Shown here piece by piece: positions 1 through 10,645 of a stretch of DNA of 64,000 nucleotides. A model generated the notes under the pieces. The model searched no databases and was not told the DNA's origin. It was given only the letters and a program-made list of their open reading frames with translations. Made by a program: the position numbers and the translations under genes. Source of the stretch: Pagrus major (taxonomy: Eukaryota > Chordata > Actinopteri > Spariformes > Sparidae); assembly GCF_040436345.1 (NCBI RefSeq), contig NC_133221.1, positions 4,791,663 through 4,855,662 on the forward strand, given 5' to 3'. Each line of letters opens with the position of its first letter. Within the stretch, counting starts at the first letter, position 1.

Positions 1-1467
1 TAAAGCACCTTCAGAACAAATCAAAGCGTGATTCAAAACGCTTTACAAGTGATTGAAAATGCGTAGGATGCTGGAAAACAAACATGGATTTAGAGACTAA
101 TCCCCCTCCCCCCCGGACAACAAAACAAAAAAGTGAATCGAATAAGACAGAAATAAATATGAGTAGTCAAAATAATTATGGATAAACAATAGAAGATAAA
201 ACAGGCTATGTTGGCCCTGAGGATCAAAACACAACAACATTTCAGAGAACACAAGAACGTTTTCCGATGTTTAAAATGTTTCTGTGTTTTGTGAAATGTT
301 ATTGGGTTGTGTTTTATTAAATGCTGTTTTACGAAACGTTGTGAAACACTGAATTGTTTTCTGAATTACTGTTGTTTTATGAAATGTGGTTACTTCTGAA
401 ATATTGTGATTTTTAAAACATTGACTTGTTTTCCAAATCGTTGTGTTTTCTGAAAGATTGTTGTGTTTCCTACACTGAGGGCCACCGTAACAAGCAATAA
501 AAATAATAATAAAAATAAGATTATAAAAATACTACACATAAAATAGATTATAATTAAAAACTAAAATGCTTATAAAATAAAAATACAATAAAATAATAAT
601 GATAAACAATAAAATGTTGGTAAAACATAACAGAACATTTGTCAAATAGTTGACCACATTTTGCCTCCTTTTAAAACAACTGTTCGCCTTTTTGTGAAAT
701 AAACTTATAGACGTTTTGTACGTTGAATATGAAGCTACAGCCAGCAGTCGCTTACCTTAGCTTAGCATCAGGTTTGGAAGCAGAGGGAAACAGCTAGTTA
801 ACTTTTTTGTCCAGTGGCCAGTGGCTGGTGAATGTTCAAATTTTACCAGCTACTTATCGTTTCTCGGCCGGCGAGAGGAGCAAATCTTCCAGCCACTTGC
901 TTATTTTACCGGCATTTGGCCCGTGGCTGGTGCTTATTGAGAGCCCTGCCCACAGGCATCTCTAAAGCTCACTAATGAAGATGTTACACTCAACTAATTT
1001 GTTTAATCTGTACCAAAGCGTAAGGACAACAATTTTACAGGAGTTTATGATCATGGCTGGGAGCAGTAACTTCTTGGATTTCTCTCCTGGTTGCCTGGAA
1101 ACTGCTCCGTGAGATTAAAACCCTCCACAAAATGGTGATTGTTGGTGTTTGTACAGATAAAACCAAAGATAATAAAACAAAGATATAATGTGTTAATTAA
1201 TGAGCTTCAGGGGGGCTGGTGGAAGGATTGTGTTACCTTTGGAGAGCCAGGCTGGCCATTATTTCCAGTCTTTGTGCTAAGCTAACTGGCTATAGCTTCA
1301 TATACACCCTACAAACGTACGAGTGGCATCGATTTTCTCAGTGAACTCTCCACCTTGAATCCACATGAGCCTATTTTCCCCAAAAGTCACAGCGGTCCTT
1401 TAATTCCCCACATTACAGCTCCTCTCTTGACTTTGTGGCTTCTACTTTGTCCAACCGCTCTTCTCAC
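1..1467. other. Non-coding left edge, intron 2 of the DPP-like gene
   Basis: No exon was recognised here. The left 700 bases are AT-rich, with repeated gaaatgttgtgttttctgaa-like phrases between about 290 and 470. From about 715 to 1400 the sequence carries pieces of a teleost interspersed repeat, recognised by phrases such as agcttagcat, ggaagcagaggg and gctaagctaactggct. The same phrases recur near 14.5 kb and 54.8 kb. If the DPP-like assignment is right, this is intron 2 of that gene. Confidence 0.6.
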
Positions 1468-4400
1468 CTGGCGTGAGGAGGATGACGGACAGGATGACCA
1501 GAGACATGACAGCCAGGATCACCACCATGGCGATCCCGATGCCTTTCCAGTTTCGCGGAGGACCGTCTGAACTCCCCAGGTCCTAATAACACAAGAACAA
1601 ACACACACAAACAAGTTGTTGAGAGAAAGGAGGACAATAGTGCTGCTTCATTTCCATAGTCTCACAGAAATGTCTCCCCGACAGGCATATTAGTACAGTC
1701 AGCCTCTGGGGAGTTTGAGACAGTCTCCTGCATCAGAGAGATCCCGCTGAATTAGACTAATTTTCCATATGAGAACTGCATAATATTGTTGCATATGTGC
1801 GATCCGACTGTAATTGCAGCAGTAATTTTGGCCGCACCATCATTTTTCTTTATCATCGCCTCATTTCACCTGTTACATGACTGATGAGCCAGCCGGTTTT
1901 GCTAAAACAGAGGGGGGGGGGATGGGTGAAGATACCGTGAAATGTGTGGTGCCTGAAATTACAATCTGCTTTTACAGAAGAACATACTGCTTTAGTAGAC
2001 GGGGGACGGGGGGGTTTATTCAACAGCTTGTTAACGAGGAAATAAAAATAAGGAGAAGTGGATGGGAATGTTTAACTATATAATGAATCGAGCAGACAGC
2101 ACAACTTCAAGTTTAGGCTGAAGACCTCGTGTACCCTCTGTACGCGCTCAGGGGGAACTGATTGAATGAGCCTGCACCAGTATCGGTCACGATTAAACAC
2201 AATTGCATGGCGTTCCCATGCTGCGCTCCACTCCCTCATAATGAGCGGCTGCCACCGCCGGAGCCACAAGGCCGCTGTGAGTGTGAGAGTTCAATCGTAG
2301 ACTGGCTATAAAATCCAGCCTTCTTTATAGCCGGCCACCCCTTTCCGCTTAACCCCTCACATTATCCCGTCCATATCACCTTCCTGCAGGCCTCGGCGAG
2401 GGCGGGCGGGCAGCGGAAGGAGGGCATCTACATGGTTCACCGGTCAACAGATTGCTGCTCCTCCCTGCTCCCTGGGAGACACCAGCTGTCTCTCAGTCTG
2501 TGCTGTTGGCCACGCTCGCCGTAACGCACCCACCTCGCACTTCCTCACCATGAACATATGTTTCTTTATCTCCCTTCACCATCTGAGTTAAAGCCCTTAA
2601 CACATGGTGCAGTAAAGTGCTGAAGACTGAAGACAATGCACTTACATAACTGGAGTCAAAGTATCTTTAAAGCCCCATTTCAGAAAAGTGAAACGTTGGT
2701 GAATTCTGCAGGAACTTAAAGATTAAAGGTCAGTGCAGTTGAACCAGAAGCTGTGGGATAAAAAATATCTTCAATACACATTTCTTCTTATCACTTTAAA
2801 GAATTGGTTTCAGGAGTTTTTTTATCTCTCATTGTAAGGAAGCGTGTTTGCTTTACACCCGAGATGAATGGGAGGCACGCTATCTCGACTGGTTGCCAGC
2901 AGCAGAGCTCTTGCCAAGGTCTCATCATTAATAGATCTCCTTGGCCAGAGAACCACAGCATGTTCAAATTAAAACAGCTACCAGTTGCACCTGCAGAGCC
3001 AAAGTGTTGTTTGAACTCTCGGTGCAGGCCACAGCCGGGTGATTGATGCCAATCGCTCCGTGTCTAGCGGCGTTTCTCGGACGCTGCTCTATCTCTCTCT
3101 CCTGGCCTCTCGGCTCACGGTATCTCAGTGAGCTGCCGTTATCCTCCCATCAGATAAAGAAACCTCCAGTGGTCTACGAAGGCTTTGGGAGTGTACAGTC
3201 AATACTGACAAATACTGCAGCTTCTGCACTTTCTGTTTGACTTAACTGTTATGAGTGAATCTCCTTAAAGGAGCAGTTCATACAAAAACCAAAAAATTCA
3301 GTCTTCATCTACTTTGAGAAGCAGCTGGATTCACAAGATCACGTGATGGTGCAATTCCTTCTCGCCAGGCTTCAAGCTGGCAAAGTGGTTCAAAAAGCAG
3401 ATGTTGAACCAATCAGCTGTGGGTGTACGGGCGTGGTTTTGGTGTGACGACCGGCAGGAGAAGCAACGACGAAGAGGTTAGCGTAGCTGCTAGAGCATCA
3501 GTTATATCAGGAGTGCAGGGTTTGTGTCATTGAAAGTAGAAGAGTAGAGTTTGATTTACTAACTGACTCCGCCTGATCTGATTGGTTGAAGATAGCCCGT
3601 GATATAAGGCAATAGACAGATAGTCTGCCCAATCACCTCAAAAGTTTCTTGCCTTTTTTCAAGCAGTTTCCACAGACAACTTCCTGGACGGTTCAATCGA
3701 ACAACCAGATGTTTTCGTAGTCCACAAAACATTTTTAGCCAAGAGCTTCACAGCAAAACAACGTGCAGCATTCTCCTAAACAAGTAGCTTTGGATTGTTT
3801 TCAAAAAAATCGATGCAATCCAAGTCTCCGGAAGCCCTGAGATCCCAAATTGATTGGAAAAAAACTCATTTAATGGATGGAAGTATGGAAATACTCAAGT
3901 GACGGAAAAATACCTCAAATTTTTACTTGAGTACATGTACTTAGTTACATCCCATCACTGATTAACGCCTTTTCAAATCAATGTTCACTATTGGATGAAC
4001 TCTTCCTTTTAACATAACAAACAATCACGAGCAACTATCATGGTAACATATCATAAAACATAATAAGAAGACTTACAACTGATCCTCATAGTATAAATAG
4101 ACATTTTAAATTAAATTCGTCCACTTGACTGATCCCGTCACAAAGTGTTTTCATTTCCCAGTCCTCCCTCTAATTACTGTGTGCGACGTGAGAGCTGAAA
4201 CATCCTCATAATGGGATGCAGAGCTCCTATCATTCCCCTGAGCCCAGACATAAGACCGTACTTCCAATTAAGGTCGCATCATTGTTAAGACAGATCGGAG
4301 GAATCCCACATTTGTGCGAATGAGGAATTTTTATCACACTTGCGAATGAGCTACAGATGGGCTCTGCAGAGTCCCCAGAGAGCACTGGCTGATGCTGCTG

Positions 4401-6191
4401 GTCACTATGTATGAGGGAGTCTAATGCAGCACAAACTGCTGGCACAGGTGCACAGACGAGGAGCTGCGCTGTATGACGGACCGGACTTATTTCAGTCAGC
4501 ACCTTGATGGACAAGCAAATATATCCGAGAGCCGGTTTTCTGCTGAGCCAGAACAAAAAATGAATCACACATAGACCCTTCTTAAGTGGGCCATCCATTT
4601 TATTCAGCCTGTGTGATCCCACGGGAGCCGGAGTAGAGGCCCGGATGACGTGTCAGTCAAACACCAAAAGGATGCGAGAATGCAGATATAAGGTCTTTAT
4701 GTTTATGGATAAGTCTCCCCGAGAACTGGATAAGACTCCTGGAGGAATCCCCTTGAGAGTTTTTTTTTTTTTTTTTTTTTTTGGCAAACCCTGCAAAACT
4801 ACATTAGAGAGGAGAGAGCTTTTGGGTTTGCCAGCAGAGCTCGGGGATTTTCACTCAACCAAATGAGAGAATCGATAAGGTGTACAGTTGTACAAGGTCC
4901 AGGGGGAAACAATTAATAGTGAGAACACAGCTGTAAAGAAGACTTTTAAAGAGACGTGCTCTGCTGGGCTGCTGTTTCTTGCAAATTATGACACCTCCAT
5001 GTGGACGAGCGAGACCTTTTTCTGACCTTTCTACCATTTCAGCTTAAGAATCATCCTTGTTGGACTGGACCCAGTTTTATTAAACTGCCAACAAACTGAT
5101 TCCAGCGAACTGTCTCTTTTTTTTTTTTCTCAGTGCACTGTACACAAAATCAAACAATCCCAACTGTATTGATTGAGTCCGCACAGTAAAAAAAAAGCGA
5201 GCCACACTAAACACAATTACTCACTTACTCTGCACTGCATGCAACACAACTAGGTTGCGCAGAATCCAGCCGCTGCTAAGAATTCATAAATTAGGCTCAG
5301 GAGACCTCCTTAACTCCATCTTCTGTGTCTTTGAGGCATGGAGAATCCAACAATAAATCACATGCAGAGGAATGAGGGGAACCAGATGCAGGCTGTTTGG
5401 GGGATTCTGGTTCTGGATTTGCATATACTCCTTAAACCTCCCTTTCACATCAGGCCATGATGTTTATAACGCACATGACATTGGCAGAGGCATCAATGAA
5501 ATCACCACAACCACAAAGAGGAGGAGGGGGGATGTATTGGCAGACACACACAGCGTTCAGTGTAAGCTATATGCTCCTGATTTTAATGATTCAGTGTAAT
5601 AGCTCACAAGGGGGAAGCTGTAGATTAGCAAGTAACCCACGTCTGTAGCACCTTGTCAATACCTCTCACTGCCTCATTTGAAATGAAGGTCATCATTAGA
5701 GCAGGCAGTAACTTCAGTGTGACTGGAATAAATCGTAACCAACCTGCCGTAGTAATGAGATACCACAGCTCAATATTGATTCATATCTAGGCTATCTTCC
5801 ATCACATCCAGAGGAATCTGTGTGCTCCTACCCACTGCGCCACCACTTCTCCCTTCTGTGTTCCTTATCTTAAAAAAAGAAAGAAAAAAAAGCAGTAGGT
5901 GGTAAAGACACCATATGGGACAAACTGGGCAGATTTTTTTTTTTTTTGCCCTCGAGGCTTTTGCCAGACAATGCAGCACAAGCCTTTACGAAATGAAAAG
6001 ACCTGCCGCTTTAGCCTCCACTGCTGCAAGGCTGCCCTACTGTCTTATTCTTTTCAGGCTCCCCATCACGCATAAGAAAATTACTGTACAAAAAAGGGTC
6101 CTGTATGAGGGAGCTTTTCCTCAGCATGTCCAGCCACTCGCGGTGACCGAGTTTCCTGCCTCAGGAAACAAACAGCATCAGTGAAACACGT

Positions 6192-6222
<31 letters not shown>

Positions 6223-8782
6223 GGGGAGCTGAGGGTGACATGATATACAGTTACAGAATAATGTGAATAAAGTATGTCATTTTTCACCAGGCTGACGCAG
6301 AAATACTCACACTAATATGCTCACGGTATGCTCTGTAAGAATCCACTGTGTCATATTGCCACATTATCAGTGTTGAAGATGAATGTTACACAATATCGCC
6401 TTTGAAAAAAACTAATTAAATCACTGCTATCTTCTTCCTTAATGCCGGGGATTAGCTGAACCAGAACCAAAGCATTATGTTTTTTTTTCTGGCGTGAAAT
6501 TGAGCTATTGCTTTCTTTAGTTGGATACGACAGAGAGCAGCATCACAAGTCGGTTACGTCGGCTGCCGAATGCTCTGTCTCGTGGCCCCACATCTTCTTC
6601 TAACAGAGACAAACATGACAATCGGTAACCCCTTGCCTCCCTCATTAATTGCTTGGCTGTGTAAAACACATTGATTGGAGATCATCGCATGAAATGTTGC
6701 GACATTTACCGGTCATGGATTGTCCATAAGCGCCGCTGCCTTGTGTGGCCCCTCTGAAGGAGACAATAACGCTGCAGGATTATCGCTCAGACTAGTTTAA
6801 TTACATTTGCCGGTGCGATCACACAACAAGAACTAAAGGTCGGTGTGCCGCTTAATGCCAAACATCAGCTCATATTACTAATTAGACGTAATCTGACTAA
6901 TAATTTAACTGCCTCTGTCGTCTCTCAGTCGCTCTCTGTGTACTGATGATCACGATTGAAGCCCTTTTCTCAGAAGTGTGACAGTCTGATGAGACTGTTA
7001 ATTGGTTGACTTGACAAACGTTTGAATTGTAGAGAAACAAAACAACCAGGAGTAAAATCTCTCAACAGGTTTTATTAAAGGAAGGACACAACAATGCATA
7101 TTAGAGCCTGATCGATATATCTATTGGCTGATTTTATCGGCTGATATCGGCGTATATGTGTCAATATGAGACCTCATGACTGTTTCAGTGCACTGGTGTC
7201 ATTTTGGAGGATAAAAGTTAATGTAAAATTGTAAAATATCCCACCTCTGTCACATATCTTGGACACAGGTGTTTAATAGAGCCCGATTGATTTATCGTTT
7301 AGATGATACTACTGGCCGATATTGGCCTATCACAGATATATCGGTATCGGCGTATATGTTTTTATTGAACATAACGCAGAAATAATGCCGGGCTAATGTA
7401 TAATTATGACTTTTCCAGTGAAGTTCAGTTTCAGTGCACTGATGTCAGTTGTAAAACATCCTGCCTCAGTTACTCTTCTTTCTCACAAGTGTTTGATAAC
7501 CACATTCGAGCCAGCCGATATATCGATATCAGAATATTTGTACTCTCTAATATTGGTATCGGCGCCAAAAATCGAATATCGGTCGGGCCCCATGTATCAC
7601 AGATATAGTGCTATTGATGAATATGTTGTCCGATACGTGTCGATTTGAAAACTACTGTTTCAGTGCACTGATGTCATTTTGAACAATACTGTAAAATATC
7701 CTGCCTCCACTACATATCTTTGACACGGGAGCTTAATAACTATATTTGAGGGATCATTGCAACCGTGTATATTTATATATACATTATCCATTATGTATTT
7801 TTTCTACTCCCCAAACTCCAGTATGGGTCGGGCTCTAATGAGAATCTCACTGAATTCAAAGTGTGACACCAGTGTGGTGATTAATGTGATGCAAGCATTT
7901 ATCCCCTTATCAGTTTTCATTAAATTAAAGCATAGATAACAACAACTCTTCACACTTTAAGCCCATAAAATCAAGTGTGAATCTGGTGTAATATCTACCT
8001 CTAGTGTATAACACATGTCATCTCCATCAAACACATCCAATCATTGATTTTTGCTCATAACTTGCCTCTGACACATAAACTGAGGCGGGCTGCCTTTTTT
8101 AACTGATCCATTAAAAGTCACACTGAATGGCGGAGCTGCATTGAACAATAATTTACAATAAGCAATTAAGGAGATTTCACAAGTGCACTACAGTGTGTAT
8201 GTCATGTGTTTGTTAGTGTGAAGACAGAACAGAGGATCCATAGTCGTTGTCCATTGATAATACACCTACACAGCAGAGGGGTAATCAATCACACAGTGCA
8301 GGCTGTAGGTTTGATTCCCCTTTTGTCACAGTGCAGGTCCATGCAGGCTGGAGGGGAGGAGGTGGGGGACACACACACTCTGCTGCTGGGACAATTCCCT
8401 CTTATCTGAATATCAGACTGCAGATATTATCCTATTAAAGTCTGCATGGGACATAAAGACAATAAGAGTGAGAGAGAGAGAGAGACACTGGACGTCGTGT
8501 TACCGCAGTGCACAGAGTCAAGCCTGTTCCAGGAGAGATGAGTATTGACGGGGAAAGTCTTGAATGGGTGAAATGGCCATAACGCAAATCGATACTCATC
8601 GTTTTTCTGGTCATACATGAGGAATCCCCTGCTGCTGCTGCTGCTGCTGCTGCTGCACACACACTGAATCTCCCCTCACACACTCACACTGCTCTGAATC
8701 TGAAGAAAAACTAGTAAAACAATAAAAAGAAATACACACATACCAGCTCCGTGGTCATGTTTTGTTGAGTTGTGGCAATCAT
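1468..8782 (-). CDS. Dipeptidyl-peptidase-like (DPP6/DPP10 family), partial 5' end: coding exons 1 and 2
   Basis: Family members are catalytically inactive type II membrane proteins of the prolyl oligopeptidase fold that act as auxiliary subunits of Kv4 potassium channels. Two exons are visible. Exon 1 (8744-8782) encodes 13 residues, [13 protein letters not shown], and ends at a GTATGT donor. Exon 2 (1468-1582) follows a TTATTAG acceptor in the same frame, encodes 38 codons plus one base and ends at GTGAGA. It reads through [11 protein letters not shown] and a hydrophobic helix to SVILLTP, the hallmark juxtamembrane and transmembrane segment of DPP6 and DPP10. The LGS just before it resembles DPP10 more than DPP6, but paralogue identity cannot be settled. 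Short, variable first exons spliced to this exon are known in the family, so this may be one of several alternative N-termini. The extracellular beta-propeller and hydrolase exons lie beyond the left edge. Confidence 0.78.
3260..3960. repeat. Relic of foldback-type repeat with nested insertion and a MITE tail
   Basis: The left arm (from about 3262, cttaaaggagcagttca) and the right arm (about 3710-3860: tccacaaaacattt, gagcttcacag, ccaagtctccggaagccc) match the foldback family seen at 31.0-32.0 and 48.0-48.8 kb. The unrelated bases between the arms look like a later insertion. From about 3890 to 3960 there is the end of a different MITE family (ttacttgagtacatgtactt, ending near catcactg). Confidence 0.6.
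4757..4782. repeat. Poly-T tract
   Basis: An uninterrupted T run of about 23 bases lies in the DPP-like intron. It may be slippage or the tail of a retroposed copy on the minus strand, but no body of a retroposon was recognised next to it. Confidence 0.8.
6191..6226. repeat. TG tract followed by a 21-base poly-G run
   Basis: A TG dinucleotide run (about 6191-6205) passes directly into 21 consecutive G (6206-6226). Long G homopolymers are rare in vertebrate DNA, can fold into G-quadruplexes and are often mis-sized by sequencing. Confidence 0.95.
7100..7740. repeat. Tandemly arranged interspersed repeat rich in GATATATC palindromes
   Basis: Three to four diverged units share the phrases agagcctgatcgatatatc, cggtatcggcgtatatg, cagtgcactgatgtcattttga and tatcctgcctc. 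Unit starts lie near 7100, 7275 and 7500, giving a spacing of roughly 170-230 bases. The self-complementary ccgatatatcgg-type core is typical of a common teleost repeat whose formal name I do not recall. Confidence 0.7.
8629..8655. repeat. (CTG)9 trinucleotide tract
   Basis: Nine uninterrupted CTG units lie about 90 bases inside intron 1 of the DPP-like gene, downstream of its first coding exon. On the gene's strand the unit reads CAG. Confidence 0.95.
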
Positions 8783-8910
8783 TGTAATCCCCCCCCAACA
8801 AGCTCTGCCGCCTCTGTAGCTTCAAAACCCGCCGAGCTGCTGCACTGTTGTCTTGCGGAGCTTTTTCTGCATGCTCTGCTTCTCCAAGTTTGTCCTCACC
8901 GGGCTGGTGG

Positions 8911-8930
8911 TCTCTCTCTCTCTCCCCCTC

Positions 8931-8992
<62 letters not shown>
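8911..8992. repeat. (CT/GA)n tract upstream of the DPP-like first exon
   Basis: About 80 bases of nearly pure CT on the plus strand (GA on the gene strand) lie about 130-210 bases upstream of the minus-strand start codon at 8782. The tract therefore falls in the 5'UTR or core promoter of this transcript. It creates spurious open frames with Arg-Glu or Ser-Leu repeats on both strands. Confidence 0.9.
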
Positions 8993-9900
8993 ATGGGTGA
9001 CTCTCCCTCACTCATTCGCCTATTTCCAATCTGCTTATGTTGATTAATTAATTAATCATGACAGGGGGTTGTGTGTCTTGCTTTAGCAGGTAAAATATTT
9101 TTTTTATAATATTAATCCAATTTTATCCAGATGTTTTTTTTTAAATATATATGATATATATAAAAATTAGTTAGGGATATTGGGGTATGGGTGCATATAT
9201 GCATGTGCATGGATATGCATGCACAAAATAGTGAAACAATAAAATATCCTAATAACCCTCACTAATTTTGGTGTTGTGATTGAATACTGACATTTAGTCT
9301 AATTCCATGACAACATTATAATTATAAACTCATCATCTAGTTGTCTTATAAGATTATAGTAGTATATTGTTGAGAAGCAATGCTGCAGCTTAATTTGCAA
9401 AGAAACTTCAGAGACATGCTCACTGGGCTCCTGGTCAAAGTGGAAAACACTGACAAGTCACGTGTGTCTGTGGGGTTAAATTGGCCTTGTTTTTTTTACA
9501 AATATGGTGACATTTAAACGAAAGTTTTACTGCTCCTGCAGGGGTATAATTCAAGGCACCTTTCCCCCAGCATCGGCTTAAGTATGACCTCATAAAGCAG
9601 CCTTCACGCCCTCTGGCTCGTTATTTTTCCACTAACTCACTCCTGCACAAACTGTTTCTGGACAGTATGGAATATATTATTTTGAAGGATGTGACCGGAA
9701 GTCGAGCATTTTTTCCTTCTTCTTCATTCCTGATTTTTTAAAACAATTTATTTATTTATTTTGCGTCATTATTTAACATTATATTTGTTAAACAACAATT
9801 ATTATTCGCTTTTTAATCCTCGCGTGTTGGTAGCGCTGACGCGACCAGCGACCGTTACGCTGGTTTTATTTTGAAAAACACGCACCCGGAAGTCGTTAAG
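8993..9900. other. Intergenic spacer between the DPP-like gene and racgap1
   Basis: AT-rich spacer between two divergently transcribed genes. No exon, RNA gene or recognisable transposon was seen. CpG content rises from about 9830 towards the racgap1 promoter. Confidence 0.6.
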
Positions 9901-10110
9901 TGACGTCGGCGCAGCGCTGCTCGTTCATTGGCTAGCGGCGAAATTTGAAATGCTAAGCGGTCACTGCGGCGGTGGCTGCGGGAGGATGCGGACAAAGGTG
10001 CGACGAGCTGGACGCTGAAAAACAAAAAAAAAGAGAGAAAAGGAAATAAAACAGTGCGTTAAACATAACCGAAACGGTTGTGGTGTCAACATTTCTCCAG
10101 CACCGAAACG
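9901..10110 (+). promoter_or_regulatory. racgap1: racgap1 promoter and 5'UTR exon with CRE, CCAAT and CDE/CHR-like sites
   Basis: The segment has a CRE-like TGACGTCG (9901-9908), an inverted CCAAT box (ATTGG, 9927-9931), GCGGCG (9935-9940) and TTTGAA (9944-9949). TTTGAA is the canonical CHR core, and the GC block just before it resembles a CDE. CCAAT plus CDE/CHR is the known arrangement of G2/M genes repressed by DREAM and activated by B-MYB/FOXM1, which suits a cytokinesis gene. The non-coding first exon ends at 10110, just before GTGAGT. The transcription start was not determined. Confidence 0.6.
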
Positions 10111-10645
10111 GTGAGTAACTGTGGTTAGCTAATATCTGCTAGCATGGAGGACAAAACAAAAGTTAACGTTAGCAGCTAAAGTCAAACTCACCCGTGACCG
10201 CCATGTTATATTTCAGCCGTTTTTACAGTTAAGCTGGTTAAGTAGCCCTTTTTGTATTTTTAGCTAAATGTAGCCAGAAGAGAAACGAAAGAAGCAGATG
10301 AATCAGACGTTGTGGCAAATGAGAAATAACGTTGTGAGTAGGAGGAGGTTTAATTACTATTTTGATGCGTTGTTTTCGTTGCTATTAGCCTGAGGACATG
10401 AGGATTTCCTCTTAATGTCTGACTGTAGCTAACACATCGAAAGGCAGCCTCACACTATAATATGAATTTAATGTATTTCGTTTCGTTGCCTTTTATTTGC
10501 CTTTCATTTCCGCTTCTAGCTGTCTTAATTTAGCTTGAAAAGCATCCATAGCTCAAGCTGTATACAGAACCTCAACATTTGCCAGCATATTAATTAAATA
10601 TATGTAATGTGTGTTTTTTTTAAGGGTCCTCATCTATTGAACATC

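Larger units (their letters stand above)
1583..8743 (-). other. Intron 1 of the DPP-like gene (7.2 kb)
   Basis: This intron joins exon 1 to the transmembrane exon. It contains a foldback-repeat relic (about 3260-3960), a long T run (4760-4782), a TG tract followed by 21 G (6191-6226), a GATATATC-rich tandem repeat (about 7100-7740) and a CTG tract (8629-8655). A stretch at about 6420-7020 is balanced in composition and rich in homeodomain-like TAATTA cores, so it could be a conserved non-coding element. The open frames here resemble no known protein and are treated as chance. Confidence 0.6.

Noticed and set aside
4230-4622. 130-codon minus-strand open frame in the DPP-like intron
   Set aside because: No recognisable domain, no codon bias and no splice or promoter context. 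Probably chance.
8676-9043. Open frames with Arg-Glu or Ser-Leu repeats on both strands
   Set aside because: Produced by the CT/GA tract. Only the short [13 protein letters not shown] segment within the minus-strand frame is supported, by its splice donor and the downstream DPP exon.
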